Shown here: positions 10,866-22,628 of the stretch, piece after piece
Numbering within the stretch: position 1 is the stretch's first letter
Layout of the letters: every line of letters starts with the position of its first letter
NCBI GenBank assembly: GCA_029216955.1
Contig: JANAVB010015600.1
Location: forward strand, 29,410,778-29,474,777
DNA length: 64,000 nucleotides
Origin: Iris pallida
Taxonomy: Eukaryota; Streptophyta; Magnoliopsida; Asparagales; Iridaceae
Direction: 5' to 3'
Notes under the pieces: model-generated
What the model was told of the DNA's origin: nothing
What the model saw: only the letters and a program-made list of their open reading frames with translations
Databases searched by the model: none
Program-made: the position numbers and the translations under genes

Positions 10866-11338
10866 TGTTGGAATTATTCAATAATTAAGGGGCCACACAT
10901 GTAAAATTAATTGTGTTTGGGCTATCTAAATAATTAAGCCAAATTAAAGTGGTCTATTTGAAAATTGGCTTAAGGGTATAATTGTCATGGAATTAATGTG
11001 TAGATATCGGAGATAATTCTAATTTGATGAGAGGCCAAATTAGAAATATCAAAACATATAAATATATGTATTCATTAGGGTTATGGTCCCTAACTTATAC
11101 GACCACCAAAAGAGAGGTTTTCTCTTTTTCTCTTCTGCATCTCCATCAACAGAAAGATAAGGACAAATAATTTGGCTTCTCTTTGTCATTAAGGGTCGTA
11201 GCAAATTGGAAGATCGAATCCCATAAAAGGATGACCGCTTCAAGATCCATCAAGCCTAGCAATGGATTCAGGTACGCTTTCGCAATTTATATTTGGTATT
11301 CATCTCATGAATCAACAGTCGTTATATATGTTCTAACA
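10866..11338 (+). repeat. 3' LTR of copia element I
   Basis: The LTR starts TGTTGGAATTATTC just after the purine-rich stretch CAGTGGGAGAT and ends near GTTCTAACA, giving 5'-TG..CA-3' ends and about 470 bp, a usual copia LTR size. No paired 5' LTR is found upstream in the window, so the ends rest on the TG/CA motif and on the position directly after the Pol C-terminus and PPT. Confidence 0.65.
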
Positions 11339-12770
11339 CATTTTTCTTAAATTATTATTTAATTAAGGATGTACATACGACTTGGACGACTCATTTTTGA
11401 GTCGTTTCCATGTCGTATGCTAATAGTAGAGATATGGATGTGACACCTGGATTAATAGTTTTTTCAGCCGGCTGAGGAAAAAAAATCAATGGAACGTGAC
11501 TATCATCCAGCGACTTTTATGGTGGAGTTTTAAAAAGGAACTCACGAGGTTTTATATGATTTTTGCCTTCATGTTTGGTCGCGGAACTCACGCGGAAGTA
11601 GCCACTCTAATGCACATAATGTTGTTTCAAATGGACTTCGAGCGTTTGGTTACACTTTCATGGAGAAATAGGCTGATTTGATGTCTTCTGCACTTCTTAT
11701 CTATTTTATTATTGTAATTTTCACTTCTGAGAAAAGAGAGTGGAAGTGAACCAATCTCACACTCACCTCTACTTCCAAATTCAAATTTCGAAAGTCCTTC
11801 TAGCTACGTGCACCATCGTCTTCGCCACTTACGCCACTGTAAGGAACTGGCTAACCAAAAATAATGCTCTCGTTATATTTTTTTCTCTCAATTTTCTCGA
11901 AAAATGGCATAGGTTTTTGAAAGATTTTATGCAATTTCGATTACGTTTGGTAGATCTGACCTTGTACATTTATGATCGGGTATTTTGACATGTTTATGAC
12001 AACTTTGGATTTAAATATTCAAAATATTCAGTGTTTTACACATGTCTTCTAATTTTTCTTAAGGATTTGACCTAATTTTGTAGTGGGGATATTGATTTTA
12101 AGGATGGTTTACTTTTTATTTTCGTAATGCAAATAGTTTGGTATGTAGAATGATTTTTTCATCTACTTTAGTGATATGGAATGGTCAATTTGTGGGTTCT
12201 AAACTAATACTATTATTATTTGCTATATTTTCTAATGACCTTTGCTTATGCATTAGATGAATTTAACTTGTTGATTCATTACATCTATTTAACATGGTTT
12301 TAGTAACTAAGTAATATACTTTCAAAAACAAACACGAGGAATTAACTAGATGAAGTGGTTTGAAAACTTAAGCAACATATGTTACTATATTTTGTCTGGG
12401 TATTAGTATTTTATGACTAGTAGCTTTTTTATCCGTGGGTTGTGGCCTGGTTGTAACAACGGAGTTCTCGGTACGGAAGGCACAGATTGGAATTTTTTCT
12501 TGACATTTGCTAAGCCGGAGAAAATGACACATCAAAAAAATAAAAATAAAATAGTAGCTTTTAATTGTCACTTGGCACCAATATTACATAATTATAATTG
12601 TTTGGATATACTATGCAATTGGAGAAATTATTCAATGGGATGGACTCACCATGTGGCAAGCTCTGTATCACCAAAAGGTAGAGGGAAGAAGTTCGGGCCA
12701 TAAATCCTTTCAAATTTCAACATACATATTCTTTCTTGGATAATGTGCGGATGTATTCAGAGTTTAAATT
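11339..12770. other. Unassigned AT-rich sequence
   Basis: This stretch lies between the copia 3' LTR and the MULE-like element. I see no ORF longer than about 95 codons, no recognisable protein motif, no terminal repeats and no RNA gene. The sequence CTTGGACGACTC..GAGTCGTTTCCATG near 11381-11410 forms a short imperfect inverted repeat. It may be an older, unrecognisable repeat or the original host intergenic DNA. Confidence 0.5.
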
Positions 12771-12894
12771 TTTCTTAACGAAATTGCCGTATGGCTAGCT
12801 TAGTACTAGCTTACTACTAGCAAATGCTGATGTGGCGGAGAGAGGTAACCAAGTTTACAGGTTTAGCTGGTTAACATACTACTAAATATGCTAT

Positions 12895-13115
12895 ATTAGC
12901 GACATAATTTAGCGACGGAATGAAATTACGTTGCTAGATATGTAATATAGCGACTCCTTTCTATAGACATCGCAAAACGTTGCTGAATAGCGACGTCCAG
13001 CGACATTAGATAGATTACGTCGCTGAATAGCGACGTTCAGCGACATATTATTAAAATATGTCGCCATATATTAAAATGTCTGCGATGTTTAGCGACGTCT
13101 ACTCTTGACGTCGCT
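12895..13115. repeat. Left subterminal repeat array of CACTA J
   Basis: About nine copies of a TAGCGAC(G/A)T-like word occur here in direct and inverted orientation, spaced irregularly (for example 12898, 12911, 12953, 12989). In En/Spm such subterminal motifs bind the TNPA protein that brings the ends together. That role here is inferred from position and from the matching array at the other end. Confidence 0.8.
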
Positions 13116-13197
13116 AACTTTTTTACTTAGGGCACGCTGCTTCCTTTTTCCCCCTCACTCGAAAATTAGAAATTTCGAGCTCTTCCCCCCTGGGACA

Positions 13198-13380
13198 AAT
13201 CCCCCCCCCCCCGGCGACTCCCTCCCCCCCGGCGACTCCCTCCACCCCCGGCGACCCCTACCCCCCCCGTCGAGCTCCTCCTCCTCGAGCTCCTCCTCCC
13301 CCAATCCGAGCTACTCCTTCTCTTCCTCAGGTAAACCCTAACCTAACTCCTCTCCCTCCTCCTCCTCCTCCTCCTCCCAC

Positions 13381-13420
<40 letters not shown>

Positions 13421-13500
13421 ACACACACACACACGGACACACGGACACACACACACACAGACACACACGGACACACACACGGACACACACACACACGGAC
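13198..13500. repeat. C-rich tract and (CA)n microsatellite in the CACTA 5' leader
   Basis: A poly-C tract, CGGCGACTCCCTCC repeats (13198-13270) and CTC-rich sequence are followed by a GT donor-like CAG|GTAAAC near 13329. An ACACAC/ACACGG run follows at about 13383-13500. The region precedes the transposase start and is probably untranslated leader or first intron. The open frames across it are compositional. Confidence 0.75.
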
Positions 13501-14881
13501 ACCGGCGATGTTTGGACTCCTCCATGTCGCGTCCAATACAGTCGACCTCCGACGAACTGCGATATAGTCTCCTCACCATTAGCCTACCTCTTTTATGTGC
13601 TTAGTTACCTCTTTAAACTCAGGTATACTCCCTTCCTTTTGAGTTTCCATCTATAACCCATGCCCACATTGCTCGGTTATGCATTACACCTTCTTGTTTA
13701 ACAGCATATTGAGTGTGGTTATCACTATAACTAATCAACGTGGCTATCTCACTTATGTTACTTCCTTCCATTATAAAAGATGTTTGGAATAGCTACATAT
13801 TGGTGTACAAGTTGAGGAGAGTAGCTATAGTTGGATTTAGTTCTGTATTATTAGGAAGGAGGATCGCTCGAGGAGAAATGAGTCTTTAACTATGTATAGG
13901 TTCCTAAAACAGGTGACTGACTGTGCATAGGGTTAGAAATGGTTAACTTGATGAGTAAAATGGTGTGGAAGTACATGGGTATTCGACCAATAGAAACTGC
14001 GGGTACCCTTAATGAAGGTTATAGGAAAAATAAGCATCCATAGGGATCCTGTTGTGCTACGGATTGGATAGGTGTTTAGAGCAATTACCTCCAAGTTCTT
14101 TTGCCAATAATATTAGCCTGTGGTTGTATCGGGAGATAAAAGCAGCACCGTATCCATGTGTAAGTTATTGGGTTATGAAGTTCATGAAGAAGAAGAAAAT
14201 ACTGGTGTGTGTTTAATTATAACCTGGCAGTATGGAGGTGTGATCTTCTATAAAGAAGGACAAAGAATATAGTATCAGTCTTTGATAGGATGTATCAGTC
14301 CTTTGATGAAGTGGATCAGCCCCTATGTGAGTGTTAGGAAGAACTGATATCAGTTGGTATCAGTTGATAGGTAAAGGGGGAGGAGGGAATTTTAGAATCA
14401 AGTATCAGTCAACCTTTCCTATCTTGGTATCAAATATCTAATATGAAGAGGATATGATATTAAGTCGAGTAGAGGAATTGGCTTGGGGCATAGGCTAATA
14501 GGTCATGTACACTACTCATGTGCACTGGTATGTACTGATGTGCAAGTGATGAAGGGGAGGAAAGGGTCAAGTGTAAGGTAGGCTAGGGGAACTACCCTGT
14601 AGGCAGTGAGCTCAGGTAGGCAGAGCCATGCCCCGCCCGAGTTGCACCCCTACACACGGTTACCATGTTTCTACTGTAATATACAGTAGGAAGTTCGGAC
14701 ACTGCAAATATCGGAGTTTCTTCCATGTCTATGTCTAGTGAAGGATAATTGCCTAGACTTAGTCAACTTCACCTAGTTTGACTAGTTTGTCAAAGATATT
14801 GACATAGTCAACTCAACTTCACCCAGTTTGACTAGTTACTGCGCTGAACATGTGTGTCCATCTTTACAGAATTATTTTCAA

Positions 14882-17800
14882 ATGGATATGAACTACTACT
14901 TGCGGAATCGTTCATGGATGTACAATCGTCGTCCTGATGATATGTGTGGTGTACGGGATGAATACATAGCGAGAGTAGAGCAGTTCCTGCAGTTTGTTAA
15001 GGCGTTCCGTCAGTACATGGACGGCACCAAAATTAAGTGTCCGTGTGTAAAATGTCATAACGTAAAATATTATCCAGAAGTGGAAGTGATATATCATTTG
15101 TACTCGAGGGGTTTCACGCCTAATTACTATCAGTGGACCGTACACGAAGAACTTGTGTCTTTAGCATCAGAGCCGGAGCCTTATGTTGAGCCGTATATGC
15201 ATGCAGGATCTAATTTTGTTTCAGATAATCATGCATACGACGACGGGTGCGTGAACATGGTTTTCGACGCTGCGGGGCCTAGTTTTGTTTATGATGCAGC
15301 TGAGGAGGCACCGAATATCGATGCTGCAAAGTTCATGGAGTTGCTGGAGAATGCAAGGACTCCATTGTATCCTGGTTATGAGGATCATTCACCGTTGGAG
15401 GTGGTTACAAGACTGTTGAGCATTAAGTCAGATTTTAACATGTCGTAAGAATGCTACAACCGAGTGTTGGAGTTGATTATAGAGATCTTGCCGACGGGTG
15501 CTAAGTTACCTAAAGACTTCTATCGGTCTAAGAGGATGGTGAGATCACTCTGGATGGGATACGAAAAAATCGATTCTTGTCGCAATGGGTGCATGCTGTA
15601 CTATAAAGACGACAATGACGTAAATGTGTGCAAATTTTGTGGCACTGATCGCTATAAGACAACTAGTACAGGAAGGTCTACCGGTGCAAGAAGACCGACC
15701 GATTCAATGCACTACTTGGCTTTAACGTCGCGGTTGCAAAGATTATTTATGGTGAAAGAGACGGCCGAAAATATGAGTTGGCACATGCAAGAACAGATTG
15801 AAGGAGTGTTGGATCACCCATCCGATGGAGAAGCGTGAAAGCACTTTGATCGAGTATATCCTGATTTTGCTTCATATCTACGTAATGTCAGGTTGGGGCT
15901 ATCTTCTGATGGTTTTACTCCTTTTGGTCTTACGGGATCCCAGTATTCGTGTTGGCCTGTGATTGTCACTCCATATAACCTACCGCCTTGGATGTGCATG
16001 AAGACTCGGTACATGTTTCTAACCGTTATAATTCCTGGTCCGAACAATCCCAAGAGGAACATTGATGTGTACTTACAGCCTTTGATAGATGAGTTGAATC
16101 AGTTATGGAAAGTAGGCGCTAACACGTACGATGTTTCCAGTAAGCAGAATTTTCAGATGAAGGCAACCCTTATGTGGACCATCAACGACTTTTCGGCCTA
16201 TAAAATATTATCTGTATGGAGCACTCATGGCCGTCTCTCATGTCCGTATTGCATGGACTGTACTAAGGTTTTCCGCTTGAAATATGAAGGAAAACCGTGC
16301 TTCTTTGATTGTCATCGGCAATTTCTGCCAAAAGATCATCCGTTCAGAAGGAACAGGAATGCATTCCGTACCGGCGTTGTAGAGAAGGGTGATCCACCGC
16401 CAAGGTGGTGTGGAGCCACGATATGGAAGGAGGTTAGAGATTTTCTAAGTGCTATCGAAGATCCTACAACTGGGTACAAGTGCGATGGATTTGGTAGAGA
16501 TCATAACTGGATAAAAAGGAGCATATTATGGGATCTGCCATATTGGAGTACCAATCTGATCAGACATAATCTTGATGTCATGCATATTGAGAAGAATGTG
16601 TTTGATAACATAATTAATACTGTGATGGACGTAAAGAAAAAAATGAAAGACAATCCCAAGGCTAGGTTGGACTTAGAAGAAATATGCAAACGCCCTGCGT
16701 TACATTTGATAGAGAAGAATGGAAAACAGTTCCTGCCGAAGTCAATTTTCTTACTGGAAAAGGAGGATAAAGTGAGACTTTGTCGGTGGATCCAGGGCCT
16801 AAAATTTTCAGACGGATATATGTCAAATCTGAAAAGATGTGTTGATCCGAAGGAAAATAAATTGACGGGTATGAAGAGCCACGATTGTCACGTATTCATA
16901 GAGAGGTTAATTCCGATTGCATTTCGGAAATTCTTACCGCAGGTAGTTTGGGATCCATTGACGGAGCTTAGCACATTCTTCAGGGATCTTTGTTTCAAGA
17001 AATTGCTCGTTGATCGTCAAGAAAAGCAAGAGAAAGACATTGCGGTAATACTATGCAAGCTAAAGAGGGTGTTTCCTCCTAGATTCTTCGACTCTATGGA
17101 GCATTTGTCGATTCATCTATCCTATGAGGCACGTGTTGGTGGACCCGTCGAATATCGATGGATGTACCCGTTCGAGCGACATTTGAATCACCTAAAAAGA
17201 AAGGTGAAAAATAAGGCACGGGTCGAGGGTTCTGTTTGTGAAGCCTATGTTCTCGAGAAGATTACAAACTTTTGTTCGATGTATTTCAAGCCTCATGTTG
17301 CAACTAATAGAACGAGAGCTTCCAGAAATGACGACGGAGATCATGAATGTAATGATACAATACTGAAGGTATTCAATGCTCCAGGAAAGCCATCGGGTAA
17401 AATAAAGAAGAGATATCTGAATGATTATGAGCTAAGCGCTGCTCAGGTGTATTTATTACTCAACTGTGACAATGATGAAGTAGAGAAGCTAGAGGGGTAA
17501 GTAATTAATACGTCTACATTATTTTAATAGTGTTGATTATTATACTATTACATTAATTGAACGATGTTGTTTTCAGCATATTTAATGATGATGTGAGGTC
17601 AGGTAGGCCACACATAACAGAAGAAGAACTAGAACAAGAAATAAGGCGTTATTTTCTATCATGGTTGAGTGCATATGTAAGACTTGAGAACTCTGTAATT
17701 ACCTTTCTGTATATACACTTGAGAATGAGCTTAATTTATTTTTTCGTGGTATTTAGGTCGATCGTCCATACGCAAGACTTGAGAATGAGTCTATTAGAAC

Positions 17801-18497
17801 GCTAGCCAAGGGACCAATTTATGCTGTAAAAATATGGCCAAGCTAATGTGTTAATGGGTTTAGGTTCAAGTCAACAACTTGCCCGATCAGAGACAACTTT
17901 GTGGATCTCGATTCCACCAAAAACAGTTGTTTGTGTATCAGATCTTCGAACTACAACGAAGTTGATGCGGGCAACGATTTCTATGACATCCTACGGGAGA
18001 TTGTGGAGCTGACATATAGTTATGGAATGGAGCCTGCTAAGATTGTGTTATTCAGGTATGATTGGTTCGATCCGATTGAAGGTCAAGGTTGGAAAGTAGA
18101 CAAGCACGATCTTGTGGATATAAACTATCGGCGTCGATATCAAGCCTATGAACCATTTGTCCTATCAAGTCAGGCTCAGCTCGTGTACTTCACAAGTTAT
18201 CCTAAACGGAGAACAACAAGGTCGGACTGGTGGGCAGTATGCAAGACCAAAGCTAGAAATACCTTTGAGATTGACGATATAGCTTATCAAGAGGATGAAC
18301 TACCTCTTGTAACAAATATTATAGAAGTGGACACGACGAAAGTTTCTCATTACACATCTAATTGTGTAGAAGAAGTAGAATTATCTGAAGAAGAAGATGC
18401 AGATGAAAGTGAAGATGTAGAGAAAGAAGAAGAAGAAGAAGAAGAAGAAGAAGAAGATGAGCTAAACGAACTAGATGAATTTTCAGAAGAGGATTAA
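14882..18497 (+). pseudogene. CACTA TNPD-type transposase, three exons
   Basis: The start chosen is ATG 14882, just after an acceptor-like TTTACAG (14863-14869). Exons are 14882-17496, 17577-17676 and 17757-18497, with GTAAGT..TTTTCAG and GTAAGA..TTTAG introns. Total length is 3456 nt (1151 codons plus stop), exactly in frame. Domains in order are a transposase-associated CPC..C region (KIKCPCVKCHN, about residue 55), a tnp2/Transposase_21 core (YEKIDSC, NVCKFCG, NVRLGLSSDGF), a second conserved region (CVNGFRF, FRYDWFDP, DUF4216-like), and an acidic Glu-rich tail. Premature stops lie at 15446 (TAA), 15836 (TGA, Trp expected in EA-W-KHFD) and 17844 (TAA). Confidence 0.88.
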
Positions 18498-18668
18498 ATC
18501 TGTACGTTTGTTTTATCATCATATTTGACACTTTAGTGACACTTTTATCATATAAATCTGTGACACTTTAGTGACACTTTTATCTGTGACTTGATATTTT
18601 TCAAAAAACTGTGATGTCTATCATATAAATATGTATATTTGTTTTATTGTCATATGTTATTATCAGGT

Positions 18669-20614
18669 ATGACTAGACCAGGAGGACGACGCGGAGGATA
18701 TTATATTAGGCAGTCCCGTCTGCCTCGGGCTGGGGATGCAGATTCCGTACCCTCATCCTCATCTCTGAGTAAGTGTACCGTTCTGTTCCCGGTCCATTAC
18801 CGGGACATGGCAGTTCCAGCAGGTTGGCAACTCCTGCCTCGTCGTCCAGCATTTCTGATCCCGCGTCCAGCATTCCTTCCGCATCCAACATTCCTCCTAC
18901 CGACGGCTCCATGGGGAAAGCCGACGCCGAGCATATGGATGACGGCGATCAGACTGATCCTGCCCAGGCAGGAGGTGAGAGCGACCCTCCATGTGCTCCT
19001 CCGGACGAGACGTGTATGGATATTTGGACGGACGGGCCTACGAAGTAAGTTAATTAGTTAATATATATTTCTCAAATGATTATATATACATATATATTCA
19101 TTAAATTTATTATTGTATTGATATCGGCCTCCTGCTGTACAGAGACAGCTGGGCTTATTTCTGAGGCAGAACTATGGTGGGCCTTGGATTAACTATTCAG
19201 ATGCTTCCGTAGATAGGAAGGCCTTTTGGTTGGCCCACTTTAAGGTAAAAAATTTATTTATTTTTAAATTTTAATAATCATTTGTGTATATTATACAACT
19301 TTTCTATTTTACTTCTTGTAGAGGACCTATTTCTTTCCACCATACCAGGCGACGAAGATCGAGGCCCAATTTTCTGCCGTCGCAGGCAAGCTCATCCGTG
19401 ATGCGATCCACGACCAGAAGTCTCGTGATCGCTCCAGAAAGCCGATCCATGGTTGGATCACGCCAGAGCAATAGACTGCGATGAAGGCTAGATTCGGCGA
19501 GGCCAGGTACCAGGAGCGGTCTGACAAGGCCAAGGTGGCGCGGTCGAGCGCCAGTAAGTGGTGTGGTGGCTCCATTCTGATGACGGAGAATTTTTGTCGT
19601 CTGGTACGTTTGCTATGACGGATATCGTTTTATATATAGTTAGATAGAATGTTTAATACTAATAATAGATAATATATTTTAACAGGTAAAAAAGGGTGAT
19701 GACCCCAACATGGTGACCGTCTTCCTGGTCACCCATCAGAGGACTGGGGAGTTCATTGACGAGAGGGCGACGCAGGCATATATATGTTCTATTCTTTATA
19801 TTAATTTACTATAATTTAGAAAACAGGAAAATAAATATCAATATAGACTTTAGCAAACACTTATACGTTAGCAAACATTGTTCTAGGCCGAGTTTCTTCG
19901 GCTACAAGAGGAGACGGCTGCTGCTGCTAGTGCGCCAGCAGAGGGAGGGGCTGGTACTTCCTCCCAGCTGCCTACAGCTCCATCGCCGGACGACCTCTGG
20001 ATGACCGCCGTTGGCAGTCTTCAGAAGGGTACGTACTACGGTACGGGATCCTACGACGCCTATTTGGCTTCAGAGTCATCCCGGGCCCCTTTGTCAGTGC
20101 GCAGTCTCCAGCTTCGCAGGCGTCATCACGAGCTCAGGATATTGGTCGTCAGATCGACGAGCTGCGTTACGAGTTGCAACAGCAGATTTCTGATCACTAT
20201 ACCGCAGAGCGACGATCCGACGATCCGATGATCACCGGACGATTTGATGCAGTCGAGCGCAGTATACAAGAGCTGATGAGTCTACAGCAGGCTACAGCTG
20301 CCAGCTTGCACACGCTCACCGAGTCTACGCAGTGCACAGAGCGTAGACAGGTCGAGCTGGAGGGATCGCAGAGGACCATGTCTGCCTCACTCACTCAGGT
20401 ACAAACTTCAATTGATGAGAGTACTCAGAGGATGGTGAGTACCCTTGCTGCGCATGGTGAAAGACTGCGAGAGCTGGAGCAGATACGTCCTCCCGGTCCA
20501 TCGACGGTACCGACTCCAGACATTGCACTGCCTCCTACTGCCCCTACGGTACAGCTCACACAGGAGCAGTATGAGTACATGTTATCCCACATGCGCGGCA
20601 GGGGTCCTCAGTGA
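18669..20614 (+). pseudogene. CACTA TNPA-like protein (Transposase_24-like), multi-exon
   Basis: The first ATG is at 18669 (MTRPGGRRGG). The probable exons after the N-terminal exon (ending 19044) are 19143-19244, 19322-19603, 19686-19775 and 19887-20614. They carry FLRQNYGGPW, FKRTYFFPP, KWCGGSILM and VFLVTHQRTGEFIDERA, a pattern seen in the plant Transposase_24 family. The C-terminus is Gln/Ser-rich coiled coil (ELRYELQQQ, VERSIQELMSLQQ). Breaks are a frame change in the first exon near 18770-18810, a TAG at about 19472 (after PEQ), and a frame change near 20080-20100. The intron at 19776 starts with GC rather than GT. In En/Spm, TNPA binds subterminal repeats; that role here is inferred. 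Confidence 0.72.
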
Positions 20615-20724
20615 TCCAGTAGATTTTTTATCATCTTTGTATGTATTGGCCCTATGGGCCCATTGACCGTTCTGTACACTGATTTTCATTCTTATTTGCC
20701 CTCCATTGTGGACATGTATGTTTG

Positions 20725-20850
20725 TTGGATATTTACTTTGTGATATTTACTTTGTTGGTATTTTCATTGTGATATTTACTTTATGATATTTACTTTGTTG
20801 GTATTTTTATTGTGATATTTACTTTATGATATTTACTTTGTGATATCTGC
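20725..20850. repeat. Short tandem repeat downstream of TNPA-like gene
   Basis: Words of the form GTGATATTTACTTT and GTTGGTATTTTCATT alternate about six times. This is the 3' flank of the TNPA-like gene inside the CACTA element. Confidence 0.8.
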
Positions 20851-20926
20851 GACGAGGATGACAAATATACCTACGTTGGGTTATAAGCGATGATCTGATA
20901 TACAAAGGAGGTGCTGCCCAATTTTT

Positions 20927-21013
20927 TAAAAATATGTTTGGTATTTTTGTGATGATGTGTGTCTGTATAAACACAGACACACAGCATAACAAAAATACCA
21001 AACATATTTTTAA
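20927..21013. repeat. Long imperfect hairpin in CACTA J
   Basis: The left arm (about 20927-20966, TTAAAAATATGTTTGG..GTGTGTCTGT) pairs with the right arm (20973-21013), with a 6-base loop (ATAAAC) and a small internal mismatch region. It lies between the TNPA-like gene and the right subterminal array. It could be a small fold-back insertion or a hairpin transcript source. Confidence 0.85.
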
Positions 21014-21017
21014 ATTT

Positions 21018-21470
21018 TTTTCATAATATCTGCGACGTATAGCGACATTCTGCGACGTATAGCGACGTAAACAGACTCGCTAATTAGCGCTGTAACATCG
21101 CTATCCGTCGCAATCCGTCGCTCAGTTGCTGACGTGGCATAGAGTTGACGTCGCTAATTTGGTCGCCATACGTCGCTAAACTGCTGACGTGGCATGCATG
21201 CCATGTTAGCACATAAAAAGGAACGACGTCGCTACGTAGTCACACAACATCGCTAATTTGGCGACGTTTCTATTCGTCGTCCTCCGTCGCCAAATTTGCG
21301 ACGGCCCAGCGACATTGTGGTGACGTCGCAAACAGCGACATAGGGCGACGAATTTGTCATCTGCGACTAGCTTTTTTGCGACCTTTATTTTCCGTCGCTA
21401 AAGTCGTCGCTAATTACCTTTAGCGACGTATTTTCCTTAATTAGCGACATATCTGGACGTTGCTAATTTG
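21018..21470. repeat. Right subterminal repeat array of CACTA J
   Basis: More than fifteen GCGAC/GTCGC words in both orientations occur here, with two copies of a longer unit containing TGACGTGGCAT (about 21130 and 21184). It is the counterpart of the left array and the likely transposase-protein binding region. Confidence 0.85.
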
Positions 21471-21489
21471 GCTTATTTTAGTAGTGACA

Positions 21490-21770
21490 TTAACATTAAC
21501 TCTAATATTAAAATTAAAATTAACATTAACATTAATATTAGAATTAACATTAATATTAACATTAACATTAAAATTAATATTAACATTAAATTAAAATTAG
21601 CATTAACATTAACACTAAAATTAATACTAAAATTAATATTAACTTCAAATTAACATGAATATTAATATTAATATTAATTAGTATTAATATTAATTTTAAC
21701 AGTAAAATTAATATTAACATTAAATTAAAATTAGCATTAGCATTAACATTAACAATAAATTTTTTGGGTA
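21490..21770. repeat. ATTAAC/ATTAAT degenerate hexamer repeat
   Basis: This is a long run of ATTAAC, ATTAAT and AAATTA-type hexamers, immediately inside the MULE-like element after the CACTA insertion. It is low complexity, and the open frame across it is compositional. Confidence 0.9.
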
Positions 21771-22012
21771 ATTAGTTTTTGGGTTAAAACATGACATGTC
21801 AGCTGCCATGTCACTTCCCATTTCAGATGCCATATAGTCATCACCCAAAATTTTTAGGAGCCAATTAACATAAGAGAAATGTTTACAGAATATTTTCCAA
21901 AAGCTGTTGACCGGCTAAACCTCTAAACTTGGTTACCTCTCTCTGCCACATCAGCATTTGCTAGTAGTAAGCTAGTACTAAGCTAGCCATACAGCAAGAT
22001 TGTTTTCTTAAA

Positions 22013-22345
22013 CATCAATTTTATTTCCAACAAAATTGTTAAAAATCTTAGGCCATACCACCTTAAGCACCATATATTTCGAACCAATTAGAGATGTTCA
22101 AACCAGTTCTCGAAACTATGGACTATGATACCATTTACCTCCAGTTTTCGTAACTGTAAACTATTACACCACTTGTTGGAAAAACGGTGTGACCTGAATC
22201 GCAGTTGGTCCATGAGGTGCGATATTGGATTAGCTCATACGCCTTAAAAGGAAATACCCATGTAAGGCCGAAACCAATCTCAATTATCTACATCTCATGA
22301 TCCTAACTCTTGTCAAATGTGGGACTAAATTACCAACTCCAATGT
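22013..22345. other. Unassigned intergenic sequence
   Basis: This is the short interval between the MULE-like element and the LTR of element C. It has no ORF, no terminal repeat and no recognisable motif. AATGT at 22341-22345 would be the left target duplication of element C. Confidence 0.5.
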
Positions 22346-22628
22346 TGTCACTCCCATTTTTCGTTATACGTATTTCCAGTGTACGTATGCGGATTTCGAC
22401 CCGTATTTTATTTATTGTATTTTCGTATTTCTTTATTGCTTGCCTTGATGTATCTTGACTAAGGTTGACCTTGGGTTGGGTTGGTCCAACTCTACTTGCT
22501 TTAGATGGCTTGGTTTGGTTTATTTTGATGGTTGTTTCAACATGTTGAACCATCCCCTCTCTTTATAAACCCCTAACTACTTCTCTCTCTTCCTTTACTC
22601 TTCATTACTTCTTCTTCTTCCTCATAAC
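22346..22628 (+). repeat. 5' part of the LTR of element C
   Basis: It starts with TGTCACTCCCATTTTTCG, the inverse of the end of element A's LTR (CGGGAATGGGGAGTGACA, 25588-25605). The TATA-like TTTATAAACC lies at 22562. It stops at ATAAC (22624-22628), the target duplication of element A. The other half resumes at 51612. Confidence 0.75.

Larger units (their letters stand above)
7440..11338 (+). mobile_element. Decayed Ty1/copia element I
   Basis: Plus-strand copia order is visible: gag remnant, CCHC knuckle, protease, a trace of the pre-integrase region, RT, RNase H and 3' LTR. No 5' LTR is found, so the left end is truncated near 7440. Internal parts are lost: most of gag and the integrase core. 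After about 8400 the reading jumps from the pre-integrase region to the linker ahead of RT. Stops and frameshifts occur throughout. A PPT-like purine stretch (GTGGGAGATTG) at about 10856 precedes the 3' LTR. Confidence 0.8.
12877..21486 (+). mobile_element. CACTA (En/Spm-like) transposon J
   Basis: The right end reads (complement) CACTACTAAAATAAGCC, and the left end TACTACTAAATATGC is its inverted match with the first C mutated. A 3-bp duplication ACA flanks both sides (12874-12876 and 21487-21489), as expected for CACTA elements. Both subterminal regions carry many copies of an AGCGACGT-like motif. The element carries a TNPD-type transposase gene and a TNPA-like gene, both on the plus strand. 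Premature stops in both genes suggest that it depends on another copy or is dead. Confidence 0.92.
12780..22003. mobile_element. MULE-like (MITE-size) element K, split by CACTA element J
   Basis: The left arm 12780-12876 and right arm 21903-22003 are inverted repeats of about 97-101 bp with only a few mismatches (core GGCTAGCTTAGTACTAGC against its complement). The ends are flanked by a 9-bp near-identical duplication: TTTCTTAAC at 12771-12779 and TTTCTTAAA at 22004-22012. Long terminal inverted repeats with 9-bp duplications are the hallmark of Mutator-like elements. Without the CACTA insertion the element is only about 0.6 kb and has no transposase, so it is non-autonomous. Its interior (21490-21902) holds an ATTAAC-type repeat. 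Confidence 0.75.

Noticed and set aside
10866..11338. Search for a matching 5' LTR of the copia element
   Set aside because: I found no second copy of TGTTGGAATTATTC in the window upstream, so the copia element is treated as truncated.
13327..13579. Cys/Val-rich ORFs in the CACTA leader
   Set aside because: They are open only because of the (CA)n run.
18769..18818. Intron in the first exon of the TNPA-like gene (GTAAGT at 18769)
   Set aside because: The nearest acceptors give only 45-50 nt, too short for a plant intron. A frameshift is more likely.
21468..21653. Asn/Ile-rich ORF
   Set aside because: It translates the ATTAAC hexamer repeat.
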